A DNA stretch of 64,000 bases from JAZKFT01 sp965246935 (GTDB lineage: Bacteria > Bacteroidota > Bacteroidia > Chitinophagales > Chitinophagaceae). Below the pieces are notes generated by a model, which saw only the letters and a list, made by a program, of their open reading frames with translations, ran no database searches and was not told the DNA's origin. Position numbers and translations under genes: made by a program. How positions within the stretch are numbered: the stretch's first letter is position 1; each line of letters opens with the position of its first letter. The stretch covers positions 372,001 to 436,000 of the forward strand of contig CBDFGC010000037.1 in NCBI GenBank assembly GCA_965246935.1, read 5' to 3'. Below, piece after piece: positions 34,694 through 44,599 of this stretch.

Positions 34694-35920
34694 TTAGTAG
34701 TGTTTATTTCTCTTTTTTAATAATAATATGATTGCTGTCTCTATACCTTCTTTCTGATCTTTTAATTCGATTTCTGGCAGGTAATCTTCTCTTGGCAGCC
34801 CTTTTACAGTTTGTAATTGAACACAAGGAAATGAAAAAGGTATTTTCAATATTGGTGTTTCAAACGTAAAAATTTCACCTAATAAGCCTGCCATTTTTGT
34901 ACCGGCAATTGTAGCTCTTTGCATGGCGTCAAACCCAATTGCGATACCCTCGCTCATACTACCTGTCCAGTTTCCCACTAATATAATAAGCGGGTTTTTA
35001 TAAATTTTTTGCCGGGGCGAAACTAATTCTAACGTTGTTCTTTTTATTCCGGTTTCCCGTTCTTCTGCTATATAAAGGTGTTTTTGATAAGGCAGTTCTT
35101 TGCCAACAAATGCTCCCATAATAGCTCTCGCAATTACAGAAGTGCCACCACTCGGCGTTTCTCTTAAATCTAAGATAAGTCCTCCTGTATTAAATACACT
35201 ATCTAACGCAAGATCAAAAGAGTGTATCAAATTATCATTCCCCAATGAGTTATTAATTTTTATATAGCCAATATTATTAGCTAATTTTTTCCATTCCAGC
35301 ACAGTTGAATAATTGTCTTCTGTTTTGTTAGGAACATTGTCAGGGTAATAGTCTTTTGATATGCCATTTAATTGAACTGTTATTTTTCTTTTCGTGTTGT
35401 GTGTACCTGCCAAAAGCATGTTTGCCGCATACTCAAAAATGGGGGTATCAAAGTTCGAAGTGGATTTCGGCAAAAAAGAATTGATGGCCTCTTTGATTGG
35501 CTGCCCGTTAAAACCAATTATTTGCATTCCTTTTTTTAATCCACATAAGTCTGCGTTGAAATTCTCTCTAACCTCATCAATCATAAAAGTTCCATTCTTG
35601 TAAATGGCTTTTATATCAGAACCTGAAGGAATTAATCTATTCGATTGATTAGTATTAGTATTTAGAAAGTTGTGCCCGTTATACAATTCATTGAGTGTCT
35701 TTTCAAGTATTTGAATAAAACTATTTCGGGAAGTACAGGTATCAACCAACGGCTGGTAAATCGGTTTTACATTTTCCCAATGTGTTTTTTGCTTATCAAA
35801 ATAAGCATAATTGTCTTTAATTGTTTTGTAATAGAAGTCAAAATCCTTTTGGTAATTTGTCTGTCCGAATGAATTTTTAAAAAGGGCAGTTAAGAAAAGG
35901 ACGATTATTATTCTATTCAT
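34694..35920 (-). CDS. S41-family (C-terminal processing) peptidase
   Basis: 408 aa, signal peptide ending near NSFGQ (residue 20). PDZ-like part about 100-185 (LCGLKKGMQIIGFNGQPI). The peptidase core has NIGYIKINNSLG, GGLILDLRETPSGGT and the nucleophile region LVGNWTGSMSEG (315-325). A typical tail-specific-protease relative, secreted. It is visibly more AT-rich than its neighbours, with the REP cluster on one side, so transfer is possible. Confidence 0.85.
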   Translation of the reverse strand: MNRIIIVLFLTALFKNSFGQTNYQKDFDFYYKTIKDNYAYFDKQKTHWENVKPIYQPLVDTCTSRNSFIQILEKTLNELYNGHNFLNTNTNQSNRLIPSGSDIKAIYKNGTFMIDEVRENFNADLCGLKKGMQIIGFNGQPIKEAINSFLPKSTSNFDTPIFEYAANMLLAGTHNTKRKITVQLNGISKDYYPDNVPNKTEDNYSTVLEWKKLANNIGYIKINNSLGNDNLIHSFDLALDSVFNTGGLILDLRETPSGGTSVIARAIMGAFVGKELPYQKHLYIAEERETGIKRTTLELVSPRQKIYKNPLIILVGNWTGSMSEGIAIGFDAMQRATIAGTKMAGLLGEIFTFETPILKIPFSFPCVQLQTVKGLPREDYLPEIELKDQKEGIETAIILLLKKRNKHY

Positions 35921-36095
35921 TGTAAGTTATATATAGTCTATCAAATTTTGCGGCGACTATTGGTCTTTGTGAAGATCTGGTAGTTAAAATCTGCCAGCCC
36001 TGAGTTGTTGCGCTAATGCAATGGTGAGTATTTCACAAAAAAGTATGAAAAAGGCAGAGATGCGATTCACCTGGATGCAGCAGGATAATAGTATT

Positions 36096-36671
36096 TCAGA
36101 TAAAGTTTTTATTTGTCAGGAAGCGCCGCTTTTTTAGTTTTTCAATAATGAATCTGGCTTCTGCTTCATCAATGCCCTCTGCAAACTTTACGGTTTGTAG
36201 CCCATAGTCAAACCAAATGGCACCGTTTGTGTCGTATACATTATAGTTTTTACGGCGTAAGCGGAAAAGCCCTTCATTGCTAACATTGTTTTCCTGAACC
36301 CGTATATTTTTCACTTCATCCAGGTCATATGTTTTTGGCTTAAATAACAACGCAGCTTTTTTGTCAATGCTTAAGGTGCCCTGCCCAATGGTAATTTTTT
36401 CTTTTCCCATTACATTCCATAAAAAAGTCCTCAAAGCAAAAAAACCTCCTACCGTCCAGGCACCCAGCCAAATAAACATAAAAAGATTTGCGGGATGGCC
36501 ACTCAAAATTCCTGTAACAGTTGTAATTGCCGTTACTTCTCCAAAAAGCCAGCCTCCTAACCACACGCCAATGAATAAGATAAGGAACCAATTTCTTCTG
36601 GCAGGTATGGTAATTTCGAAATCAGAAAAATGATCTTGCAGGATCGCCCGCCCCTTATAAGGTTGTTCCAT
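36096..36671 (-). CDS. Hypothetical membrane protein with PH-like C-terminal part
   Basis: 191 aa. Two membrane helices (about residues 28-52 and 62-85) and then a soluble beta-rich domain (KEKITIGQGTLSIDKKAALLFKP, DLDEVKNIRV) with a final helix EAEARFIIEKLKKR. The order resembles bacterial PH-domain proteins, without firm identification. Confidence 0.7.
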   Translation of the reverse strand: MEQPYKGRAILQDHFSDFEITIPARRNWFLILFIGVWLGGWLFGEVTAITTVTGILSGHPANLFMFIWLGAWTVGGFFALRTFLWNVMGKEKITIGQGTLSIDKKAALLFKPKTYDLDEVKNIRVQENNVSNEGLFRLRRKNYNVYDTNGAIWFDYGLQTVKFAEGIDEAEARFIIEKLKKRRFLTNKNFI

Positions 36672-37042
36672 AAAATTAAACTTATAAGCTATAAAGCTAT
36701 TGGGTTCTTCGGCATATGTAGTGAAATTGATCCTGTACTCATTTTACATAATATGTCGAAACGCTGAACCAGTGAATAGCTAAATAAGTAATTGAGTGTA
36801 CCTGACTTACCAATTCCACTAATTTTAACTAAAAATCAATTAAAAAAAAAGGAGTACCAGCGGCCCGGGGTTTCTGTACTATATTTCTTAACTATTTGAT
36901 ATTGCCGTAAATGTGAATCTTATTCATCTCCCTCAATTTCTCCGTACTTCGTGTGTATGGTGCTTTTCTATACCCATGCGTTTTCTTTTTATTACTCTGT
37001 TAAATGGTCGCCTAAAAAGGATACCAAAAGTTTTATCTCAGT
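36672..37042. other. Gene-free stretch
   Basis: About 370 bp without a supported gene between two genes on the minus strand. Mostly AT-rich with an A-run near 36840. Promoter of the membrane-protein gene should be at its left part; no consensus pair was found. Confidence 0.35.
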
Positions 37043-37082
37043 AAAAAGCCCCGTCTCTACATGATGGAGAGGGGGCTTTTTT
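37043..37082 (-). terminator. Terminator after the M36 peptidase
   Basis: AAAAAGCCCCGTCTC pairs with GAGAGGGGGCTTTTT (one mismatch); A/T tracts on both sides, 18 nt after the stop. Confidence 0.8.
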
Positions 37083-37100
37083 ATAACTACCTGTTTAATT

Positions 37101-40100
37101 TTAATGCTGTACCAGCATCCGGGTTACCAAACGTTCTGCTCCGTTTGCTTCCACCGTATATACACCGGCAGCCAACGTAGCCGTATTAATTTTTACTTGT
37201 TGTACACCTGCACCGACAGATAAACGGTTTACCAAGCTTCCTGCGGCATCATAAACTTTTATGGAAGTAGCTTTTGCTTCTTTTGAAATATAAATGGTAA
37301 CATCCATATTTACCGGGTTGGGTATCAGTACCAGTGCAGGTTTGCCTTTTTCGCTGATATTAATGATCCGAACCGGTGAATACGTAAACCTGCCATCTAC
37401 ATCATTCATCTTTATACGATAATAATTATTGCCATTAACTGGCCTGGTATGCAGGAAATTATAATTATTGGTATTGCTGTTTCTGGCCAAGGTATTGCCC
37501 AAATTAGTCCAGTTACTACCATCCTGGCTCCATTCTATTGTAAAATCTTTTACGTTCACTTCCGATACCGTTTTCCAGTCAAGTGCCACCTGGCCACCTA
37601 CCTGGCTGGCATAGAACCAAAGCAGGGTTAATGGTACACTTCCTGGTATTACAAATACAGGTTGCATTAGTGTATCCTGCCGCACCCCGGCATTATTATA
37701 TGTGCCCGTTTTCAATATTGCGCCACAACCATTTGCCCGTGTAACATCATCCACATACCAGCCTTCTACACCTGTACCGGCATCAACTTCTGACCTGAAC
37801 CGGAAAGATACCGGTGTAGTGCTAAAAGAAGACAGATCAAGAAGAGATGGTATGAAGCCACGGCTATTTCCTGAAAATGCTTTCCGTCCGGTAAGCGTAG
37901 TAGAGGCATCCATGCTTGTAGTATACCCGTTACGAATAAATAATGGCCCGGCATCACTCCAGGTAGTTCCGTTAGTAGAATATTCAATCACACCACCATC
38001 GTAAGCAGTTTCGGTTCTGAAATTATGCCAGAAGGAAAGAATGCTGAGATTTTTTACAGCACTGGAAACTGTGTTAACCGATGTAAGAAAGGAAGAACGA
38101 ATCACAGTTGTATCGGCCGTAAACCAGGATGAAAAAGGGGTATGCGATTTTAAAGTTGAAGTAATCCAGCCAGGTGTGCCCGAAGAAACCAGGCCTCCGG
38201 TTGTACTGGTTTCCCTGTTGTCATTAATTACAGAATCAATTGTACAGCCTGTAACAGGCGCCTTTAAAACAATAGAGAAATTTTTAGATTCGGATGCCGC
38301 GAAACTGGCAGCAGGGAACGTAAGCACATTACCGTTTAATGTACCGGCTGGTGTACTGCTCACATATGTAAACCCGGCAGGGATAGTATCTTTAACCAAA
38401 TAGCCGCTTACAGGCTGGCATTCACAGTTGGCGGTACGCGTAATAGTTGTTTGGGAATTGGCTGATACAATTAAAGAGAGTGGTTTGGCAATCTGAACAC
38501 CTCCGGGCAAATCAGTTGCGACTGTCTGGTCGGTGGCGCTTGTTGATAATCCCTGGTTAGCGCTAAAGCCCATACCCCTGCGTGCAAATGCGTTCCAGAT
38601 GGCACATTTATGCACATTATTGTATAGGATGGAATCAGCAGCTAATATGGCATTGCGGGCATCTAAAAAGCCAGGGCTGCAGGGCTGTAATTTCAGCCCT
38701 GTCATTACCAGGTTCATGGCAATCACATTGCCACCGGTACCCGCACTGTTATATAAATTTGGCGTAATAGAACCTACCTGCTGAATGATATTCCAGGTCA
38801 TATCCCAAATTGTTGAGCACCATATTTCACCTGTTGCATGTACCTCAGTATTAGTTGCCATATTTGCGTAGGTTAGAGGGTCCACAGCCATATTGGTTGT
38901 GTACGGATACCGGCGGAAACCTCCACCAGTAATTGTCTGGTTATTTACATATGTGCCAATAGGTCGCAAATTACTGCCGTCGTTTATTCCGGCAGTAGTC
39001 CAGTTCGTAGTCATCATCAGGCCAAAATAATCACTCCATCCTTCCCCGCCCTGTTCCGCATTCCCCAGGCAGCTTGCACCATAAGGGCCACCTGTAAGCC
39101 TATTGGAAATCCCGTGTCCGTACTCATGGCAAATAACGCCATTGTCCAGATCCCCATCCAGGTAGATACCGGAACTTAGTGTAACACTAACCCCACCCTC
39201 GTTATTGATCTGACTGATAATGGAATTAGCCACAGTAGTAGTGATACTAACAGTGGGGATCACAATTGTATTATCAGTTCCGCCTAAACCTAATAAAGTG
39301 GGGTAATACATAAGAACGGCGATAGCGCCGGCATTTTGTGCTTTTTTAACTTTAGAAGCAAATGTGCAGGTCGTTGCATCTATCAATACAATCTTGCCTA
39401 CCAGATTACCGGCATTTGCGGGAGCGGTAGTTGCACAGGCATTATGAACTGTTCCCAGTGTATCATCATTGTATAAAGCACAAAGTGCTGTTACCGGTCC
39501 TACATTAATCAATTTATTAGCCGTTGAAAAGCTACTTTCAATTCCAGGAAATGTACCGGCTATAGTGGCCGGGGTATTTACTCTAAATACAGGCGTTGTA
39601 GAAAATGTGTACATCTGCATCCGGCCACTGCCGCCTTCGGTAGGGGTAGCAAAATTTGCATTGTTATATCCGGCACTATCCTGTGCATTAGCCTGTACAT
39701 AATCGTTTCCTGCACCACCGCGGCCGAGGTTGTTTGCCTGAAAATTACCAGCTATTTCAGTAAAACCATATTGATAAGTTACATCGTGCATGAGGTTATT
39801 CCAGTAAAAGAGGTTGTCGAGTGCTACCTTTTTATTTTCAATATTTTGAACGGGTTGCTGGGCAGTATTAATATTGTGGATAAAACTCAATGATGGTGCC
39901 GGCGTTGTGGAAGTGTCAGGCCAGTTGCGGACCGGATCAGGCGTATTATTGTTCACACGGTCAAGAAAAGCAAAGACATTATTGCCACGGGTAATCGTAT
40001 AATTGTTAGTGCTATCGAAATGCCAGCCGATAGTTGTAGCATTATTTCCGGCACCAGCCATTAGCCAGGGATTTACCACATTGGTAAATGAGCCATGGAT

Positions 40101-40943
40101 AGGGCTTTCTATTGGAAATGGAATAACCCGGTAAGTAGCCGAAGTAACATTTGGAGGAGGTGCCTGTAAAAGAAGTTGCGGCAAAGGCTTGCGTTTTTTT
40201 ACAGGTATTATCTCATTTAGAGAGGCGGTTTTTTCAGAGGTAAGAATATTTTGAACAGGCAAAGCACTTATTTGTTTTGGCAACGCATCCGGCATATGTT
40301 CATCCACCGTCCAGTTATCTTTTTGTACAAAGTCACCTGTTCGTGCATCTACACGCACATTCCACCAGTCGGCACGTCCAAGCACATCAATATTTACATT
40401 CCAGGTAAGCGCTACCCGCTCTTTATCATCAGATGGTGTCCAGTACAAACTAACTTCAATATCTCTTCTGGCGATTGCTACCGCCGAAACAGTATATTTT
40501 TTTTCTGTGTCAAAAAGATTAGCAATTGTTGAAAGCGATGCTTCATCATCTAACTGAAGATGCCGTGCTGCCGATCTCACTGCCTCTGTATAAGATTTGA
40601 CAGGCGTTGCGTTACCAGCTTTTGTTGCTATGTCTTTTACAAAATTTCCTGAAGCATATAAAAAGCTGCCATCATTAAACGCAGCAGTAATGATGGTATT
40701 GTAAACCTTTATTTGCTGATATGCCTGTTGCAGGTACACATAGGTAATCTTTGTAGCAGGGTCCGTGTAGGCTTGTGTAATAACAGCCGTATTAACGTCG
40801 GCTGGGGTAATGCCAAGCCGGGCTGCATTTTTTAGAAGCAAGGGCTTCAATTCCTTCTCGTCAATTGCCTGGGCTGATACACTATTGGCAAACAATAGTA
40901 TAGCCATCAATCCGTACAATAATCCATGGTAAAGGTTTCTCAT
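37101..40943 (-). CDS. M36 (fungalysin-type) metallopeptidase with PA insert and type IX sorting tail
   Basis: 1280 aa. Signal peptide to SVSAQ (residue 25), FTP-type propeptide region (about 30-215), then a catalytic part with zinc site H606-E-Y-G-H610 (VICHEYGHGISN) and a downstream Glu in GEGWSDYFGL. A PA domain is inserted in front (about 470-590). After the protease come a DUF11-like/immunoglobulin-like region and a T9SS type A sorting domain ending in GVYTVEANGAERLVTRMLVQH. Predicted to be exported by the type IX system. Its own 5' end is duplicated in remnant form at 42360-42623. Confidence 0.93.
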   Translation of the reverse strand: MRNLYHGLLYGLMAILLFANSVSAQAIDEKELKPLLLKNAARLGITPADVNTAVITQAYTDPATKITYVYLQQAYQQIKVYNTIITAAFNDGSFLYASGNFVKDIATKAGNATPVKSYTEAVRSAARHLQLDDEASLSTIANLFDTEKKYTVSAVAIARRDIEVSLYWTPSDDKERVALTWNVNIDVLGRADWWNVRVDARTGDFVQKDNWTVDEHMPDALPKQISALPVQNILTSEKTASLNEIIPVKKRKPLPQLLLQAPPPNVTSATYRVIPFPIESPIHGSFTNVVNPWLMAGAGNNATTIGWHFDSTNNYTITRGNNVFAFLDRVNNNTPDPVRNWPDTSTTPAPSLSFIHNINTAQQPVQNIENKKVALDNLFYWNNLMHDVTYQYGFTEIAGNFQANNLGRGGAGNDYVQANAQDSAGYNNANFATPTEGGSGRMQMYTFSTTPVFRVNTPATIAGTFPGIESSFSTANKLINVGPVTALCALYNDDTLGTVHNACATTAPANAGNLVGKIVLIDATTCTFASKVKKAQNAGAIAVLMYYPTLLGLGGTDNTIVIPTVSITTTVANSIISQINNEGGVSVTLSSGIYLDGDLDNGVICHEYGHGISNRLTGGPYGASCLGNAEQGGEGWSDYFGLMMTTNWTTAGINDGSNLRPIGTYVNNQTITGGGFRRYPYTTNMAVDPLTYANMATNTEVHATGEIWCSTIWDMTWNIIQQVGSITPNLYNSAGTGGNVIAMNLVMTGLKLQPCSPGFLDARNAILAADSILYNNVHKCAIWNAFARRGMGFSANQGLSTSATDQTVATDLPGGVQIAKPLSLIVSANSQTTITRTANCECQPVSGYLVKDTIPAGFTYVSSTPAGTLNGNVLTFPAASFAASESKNFSIVLKAPVTGCTIDSVINDNRETSTTGGLVSSGTPGWITSTLKSHTPFSSWFTADTTVIRSSFLTSVNTVSSAVKNLSILSFWHNFRTETAYDGGVIEYSTNGTTWSDAGPLFIRNGYTTSMDASTTLTGRKAFSGNSRGFIPSLLDLSSFSTTPVSFRFRSEVDAGTGVEGWYVDDVTRANGCGAILKTGTYNNAGVRQDTLMQPVFVIPGSVPLTLLWFYASQVGGQVALDWKTVSEVNVKDFTIEWSQDGSNWTNLGNTLARNSNTNNYNFLHTRPVNGNNYYRIKMNDVDGRFTYSPVRIINISEKGKPALVLIPNPVNMDVTIYISKEAKATSIKVYDAAGSLVNRLSVGAGVQQVKINTATLAAGVYTVEANGAERLVTRMLVQH

Positions 40944-41041
40944 AAACAGCTGGTTTGAAATGTAAATAGTACCTGCCGAATGTAGTAACTAATTCTATTC
41001 TGTAGAGATGATTGTTAAAAAATTCTAAACATCTCTGCAAT

Positions 41042-41258
41042 TTATTGTCGTATCAACAATACCAATCTAACACACGTATAGACAGCGTTAAGTCTTTTTT
41101 CCAGGTAAATAGTTTACCGGTCAGTACACTCTCGAAACGGCTACCATCACTTGTGCGTTTTTTTCAAAGCATCAAAAAAAGTTGGGACATTGTATCCTGG
41201 CTATTACCCGCAACCATCACTATGCTACTATCGTTGCGAAGGAAGTGTATGTACCAGA
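41042..41258 (-). pseudogene. Duplicate remnant of the GH13 amylase 3' end
   Basis: On the minus strand it reads YIHFLRNDSSIVMVAGNSQD then, after a TGA, RTSDGSRF-ESVLTGKLF and a degenerate tail. The true amylase C-terminus (42719-42930) reads YVYFRHNDSSTVMVACSSQD, ERTSGFSHFKNVLTGELL. Clear homology, with a stop codon and drift; about 70 codons remain. Confidence 0.88.
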
Positions 41259-41384
41259 TGTCATAATGAAACTGTTTAGTATTTTAACAATAGAGGTATG
41301 CCGGGCCTTATAAACAAAGTGTAATGGCCTATTGTGCCGTAGGTACAAGCTGTTTGTAGCAAGGAAGGTTTTAAGAACGCCATT

Positions 41385-41531
41385 ATGCCACGTAGTGGCT
41401 ACCTGTTTGATCACTTTAAAGTAAAGGAACAAGTGTTGTTTGAAATAATACATCAGGAAGTTGTGTAGCTTCTAAACAAATGCTGTCAAGTCAAGTATAT
41501 AGTGGCTAAACAGATAGCCACTACGTGGCAT
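41385..41531. repeat. REPIN-like pair of the TGCCACGTAGTGGCT type
   Basis: ATGCCACGTAGTGGCTACCT (from 41385) and the inverse AGATAGCCACTACGTGGCAT (to 41531) are about 100 nt apart. The same hairpin family as at 34364-34413. GTTTGTAGCAA before and CTACAAACAG after are a second shared word pair. Confidence 0.78.
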
Positions 41532-41824
41532 AAAGCACCAAATCACTATATGCTTACTACTACAAACAGAATGTGCCTACAGCACATAAAACCAATCCTA
41601 TAACATTTTGTATCTATTTTCCAACAGGTGTTAAAATACTAAACATTATCATACAGAATAAACGGTATCAGCTTACAGGTTCGCAACGCCGTGGAATCTT
41701 TACGATCATTAGCCAGCGGTCCGGTATAATTAAAAATCCGGCTTTGCTTATTGCACCGGCATATGTATTCATGTTCCGGGAAGACTAAAAGGAATGAATC
41801 GTGGATTACTTCTTAAAGATACCT

Positions 41825-42337
41825 TCATTCAAAACTCAATGACTGTGTACGAATAATACCGGATTGCTTGTCCTTAATATCGTAAATCATCTTCCCCGGC
41901 GATGCAAATACATGAATCTTTTCAACGTCTTGTGAACGCAATTTATCTACTGCTTTACTGTCGAGATTATAGAATGCAAATAAGTAGCAACCATAATCCA
42001 AAGCGCTTCTGCGGGATTTATAATCTCCGGCTGCCCTTAATGCAAGGACACTCCCATCGTCCAGATAGATTTCGGCAACATCATCTTCACTAATGGTAAA
42101 AACGCTTGTCCTTCCTGTCTGAATGGTGAGGCATAGAGAAAAGTTGCCGTTAGATTTGTAAATGCTGCTTTTAACAATTTCCCCAATCGCATTTTTTGCT
42201 CCCGGTATTGTATAAAGTTTTTTCTCCGGCGTTGAATACAGGGTGTCGCCTTTACTGGTAATATCCCTCTTAATTTTACCTTGCCCATAACTGGCAACAC
42301 TGTTTAAAAAGGCAAGTAGAAGTAATAGCGTTTTCAT
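41825..42337 (-). CDS. Hypothetical secreted protein inside the duplication scar
   Basis: 170 aa from the ATG at 42337; signal peptide MKTLLLLLAFLNSVASYGQ. The mature part is small and beta-rich, with ITSKGDTLYSTPEKKLYTI and VEKIHVFASPGKMIYDI. No family recognised. It lies between the M36 5' remnant and the amylase 3' remnant, so its upstream region is the old M36 promoter-proximal copy. Confidence 0.7.
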   Translation of the reverse strand: MKTLLLLLAFLNSVASYGQGKIKRDITSKGDTLYSTPEKKLYTIPGAKNAIGEIVKSSIYKSNGNFSLCLTIQTGRTSVFTISEDDVAEIYLDDGSVLALRAAGDYKSRRSALDYGCYLFAFYNLDSKAVDKLRSQDVEKIHVFASPGKMIYDIKDKQSGIIRTQSLSFE

Positions 42338-42359
42338 AATAGCAGGCATTGGTTAAAAT

Positions 42360-42623
42360 AGAGGCTGTAAGAATAGTGTTATATACTTTTATCTGCTGAT
42401 ATGCCTGTTGCAGATAAATATAGGTAATATGTGTGGTAGTTTCGGTGTAAGCATTTGTAATTACAGCAGCACTTACATCTGCCGGGGTAATGCCAGGCCT
42501 GGCCACGTTTTTTAAAAGTAAAGGATTGTATTCCTTATTGTCAACTGTCTGAGCTTATACACTATTGATGAATAATAGTACGGCCATCAATCCGCACAAC
42601 AATCCATGGTAGATGTTTCTCAT
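42360..42623 (-). pseudogene. Duplicate remnant of the M36 peptidase 5' end
   Basis: From ATG 42623 it reads MRNIYHGLLCGLMAVLLF, then a TAA at codon 23, then LLLKNVARPGITPADVSAAV and YIYLQQAYQQIKVYNTILTA, ending at 42360. The intact gene starts MRNLYHGLLYGLMAILLF with SVSAQ at the place of the stop. About 88 codons and the upstream flank are shared. Confidence 0.92.
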
Positions 42624-42718
42624 AAACAGCAGGTTTAAAAAGTAAATAGTACCTGCCCAATGCAATTAAAATTTAAGCTGTAGAAATATTTGTTCAAAAC
42701 AGTAAACATGCCTGCTAT

Positions 42719-44599
42719 TTATTTCAATAATTCTAATACCAGGGTACCACGGGCAGGCAGCGTTAATTCTTTCGCTATCGAAAGTAATTCTCCGGTCAGT
42801 ACATTTTTAAAATGACTAAAACCACTGGTGCGTTCCTTGAAACGGTTAAGCGAAAGTTGGGACGTTGTATCCTGGCTGCTACACGCAACCATCACTGTAC
42901 TGCTATCGTTGTGGCGGAAGTACACATACTGACCGTCGTACGGAATAAACTGTGTTAGTTTACCGGTTTGCAGGGCCGATGAATTTTTCCGATAATTAGC
43001 AAGTGTTTTAATATAATTAAAAATCTCGTTTTGTTCTTTGCTCCTGCCACTTGCTACAAAATTGTTGGTGCTGTCGCCTGCCCAACCGCCCGGAAAATCT
43101 TTCCGTACTTCAGCATCGCTCGGGTCTTTGAATTTGTCCATCAGCAGTTCGGTACCATAATACAATTGCGGAATACCACGCAACGTCAATATCCAGGTAA
43201 GCCCCTGCTTCAGTTTGTCCATATTTTTTCCAAGCTGGGCATAAATGCGGTCAAGATCGTGGTTATCTAAAAAAATACAATTCCTGTAAGGATCCTGATA
43301 CACAAAATCCTGAGCCAGTGTTGTGTATAATTTTGTAAAGCCGGTTTCCCATCCGTATTTGTCGTTCAATGCACTCATCATGGCCCATAGCAACTGGAAA
43401 TCAGTAACGCCGGGCAGGTTGCTTTTGTAACCGACATCCTGATACTTATTTGCCACAAAAAAGCTCTGGTTCGGTATACCCTGCACCCAGGTTTCCGCAA
43501 AAATGCCTATTTGTGGATATTCCTCAAGCAGTGCTCCATTGCAACGGTTCATAAAATCCAGGTCGTTGTATGCATAGGTGTCAATCCGCCAGCCATCAAT
43601 TCCAAATTCCTCCACCGTCCATAAGGCATGTTGTATTAAATAATTAGCCACATACGGATTGCGTTCATTCAGGTCGGGCATTTGCCGGGTGAACCAGCCA
43701 TCCTGCATTTGTTTGCGGTCCTCTAACGCAGCATGCGGATCAAATACCGCCTGGTCTTTATAATTGGTATTGGTATAATTATCCCAGTTGTTCAGCCAAT
43801 CTTTTACGGGTTTATCCTGTACAAAAATGTGGTTAATGCCAACGTGGTTATACACGGCATCCTGAATTATTTTCATGCCTTTTGCATGGGCAGTTTCAAT
43901 TAAATGATGGTAAGCTTTTGCGCCACCAAACCGGGGATCAATTGTGTACTGGTCGGTAAATGCGTAACCATGAAACGATGCAGATGGCATATCGTTCAGC
44001 AGCACAGGCGTCATCCAAATGGTGGTAGCACCCAACTCTTTAATATAATCCAAATGCTGCTCCACCCCTTGTATATCGCCGCCATGCCGGCCCTTGGGGA
44101 AGTTACGTCCGTAAAACTTTTCCTGTAGCCCGGACAGAGAATCGTTGCCGGTATCGCCATTTGCAAAACGGTCAGGCATCAAAAAATAAATAAAGTCTTT
44201 ACTGGTTACCCCCTGAATACGCGTTTTGCCGTTTTCCCTGCTTCGGGCTTTGATAGCCCAGTTAGCATTAATCGATTTTGCACTGCCTGTAAATGTAAAA
44301 ACAGCATTACCTGGTTTTGTAACTGGCGAAATGGACACATCAGCACTGATAAACCGCCCGTTATCCAGCTTGTTTATTTTGGTAATGCTAATGCCCGGAT
44401 AGGTGACAGATATTTTTTGTTTACTAAAATTACTATCAGTGCTATGGATCAATAACTGCACTTTATTATGCTTCATGCCAGCCCACCAATTCGGCGGGTA
44501 AATCTCGATAGATTGGGCGGAGGCAGTGAATAGTGAATAGTAAATGGTGAGTACTAAAATGCAAAAAATATGACGCAATATGGTAAAATTTAAAATCAT
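42719..44599 (-). CDS. GH13 alpha-amylase/neopullulanase-like enzyme (SusA-type)
   Basis: 626 aa, signal peptide to ASAQ (residue 29). N-terminal cyclomaltodextrinase-type domain about 30-130, GH13 barrel with the catalytic residues D340 (DGWRIDTY), E369 (FAETWV) and D448 (FLDNHDLDR), and C-terminal beta domain. Likely cleaves starch-derived oligosaccharides in the periplasm or at the cell surface. The ATG shares one base with the stop of the MFS gene (TAATG), so the two are translationally coupled. Confidence 0.92.
   Translation of the reverse strand: MILNFTILRHIFCILVLTIYYSLFTASAQSIEIYPPNWWAGMKHNKVQLLIHSTDSNFSKQKISVTYPGISITKINKLDNGRFISADVSISPVTKPGNAVFTFTGSAKSINANWAIKARSRENGKTRIQGVTSKDFIYFLMPDRFANGDTGNDSLSGLQEKFYGRNFPKGRHGGDIQGVEQHLDYIKELGATTIWMTPVLLNDMPSASFHGYAFTDQYTIDPRFGGAKAYHHLIETAHAKGMKIIQDAVYNHVGINHIFVQDKPVKDWLNNWDNYTNTNYKDQAVFDPHAALEDRKQMQDGWFTRQMPDLNERNPYVANYLIQHALWTVEEFGIDGWRIDTYAYNDLDFMNRCNGALLEEYPQIGIFAETWVQGIPNQSFFVANKYQDVGYKSNLPGVTDFQLLWAMMSALNDKYGWETGFTKLYTTLAQDFVYQDPYRNCIFLDNHDLDRIYAQLGKNMDKLKQGLTWILTLRGIPQLYYGTELLMDKFKDPSDAEVRKDFPGGWAGDSTNNFVASGRSKEQNEIFNYIKTLANYRKNSSALQTGKLTQFIPYDGQYVYFRHNDSSTVMVACSSQDTTSQLSLNRFKERTSGFSHFKNVLTGELLSIAKELTLPARGTLVLELLK

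Noticed and set aside
41573..41788. 71-codon frame next to the REPIN
   Set aside because: Spans the edge of REP repeats and reads no known family.
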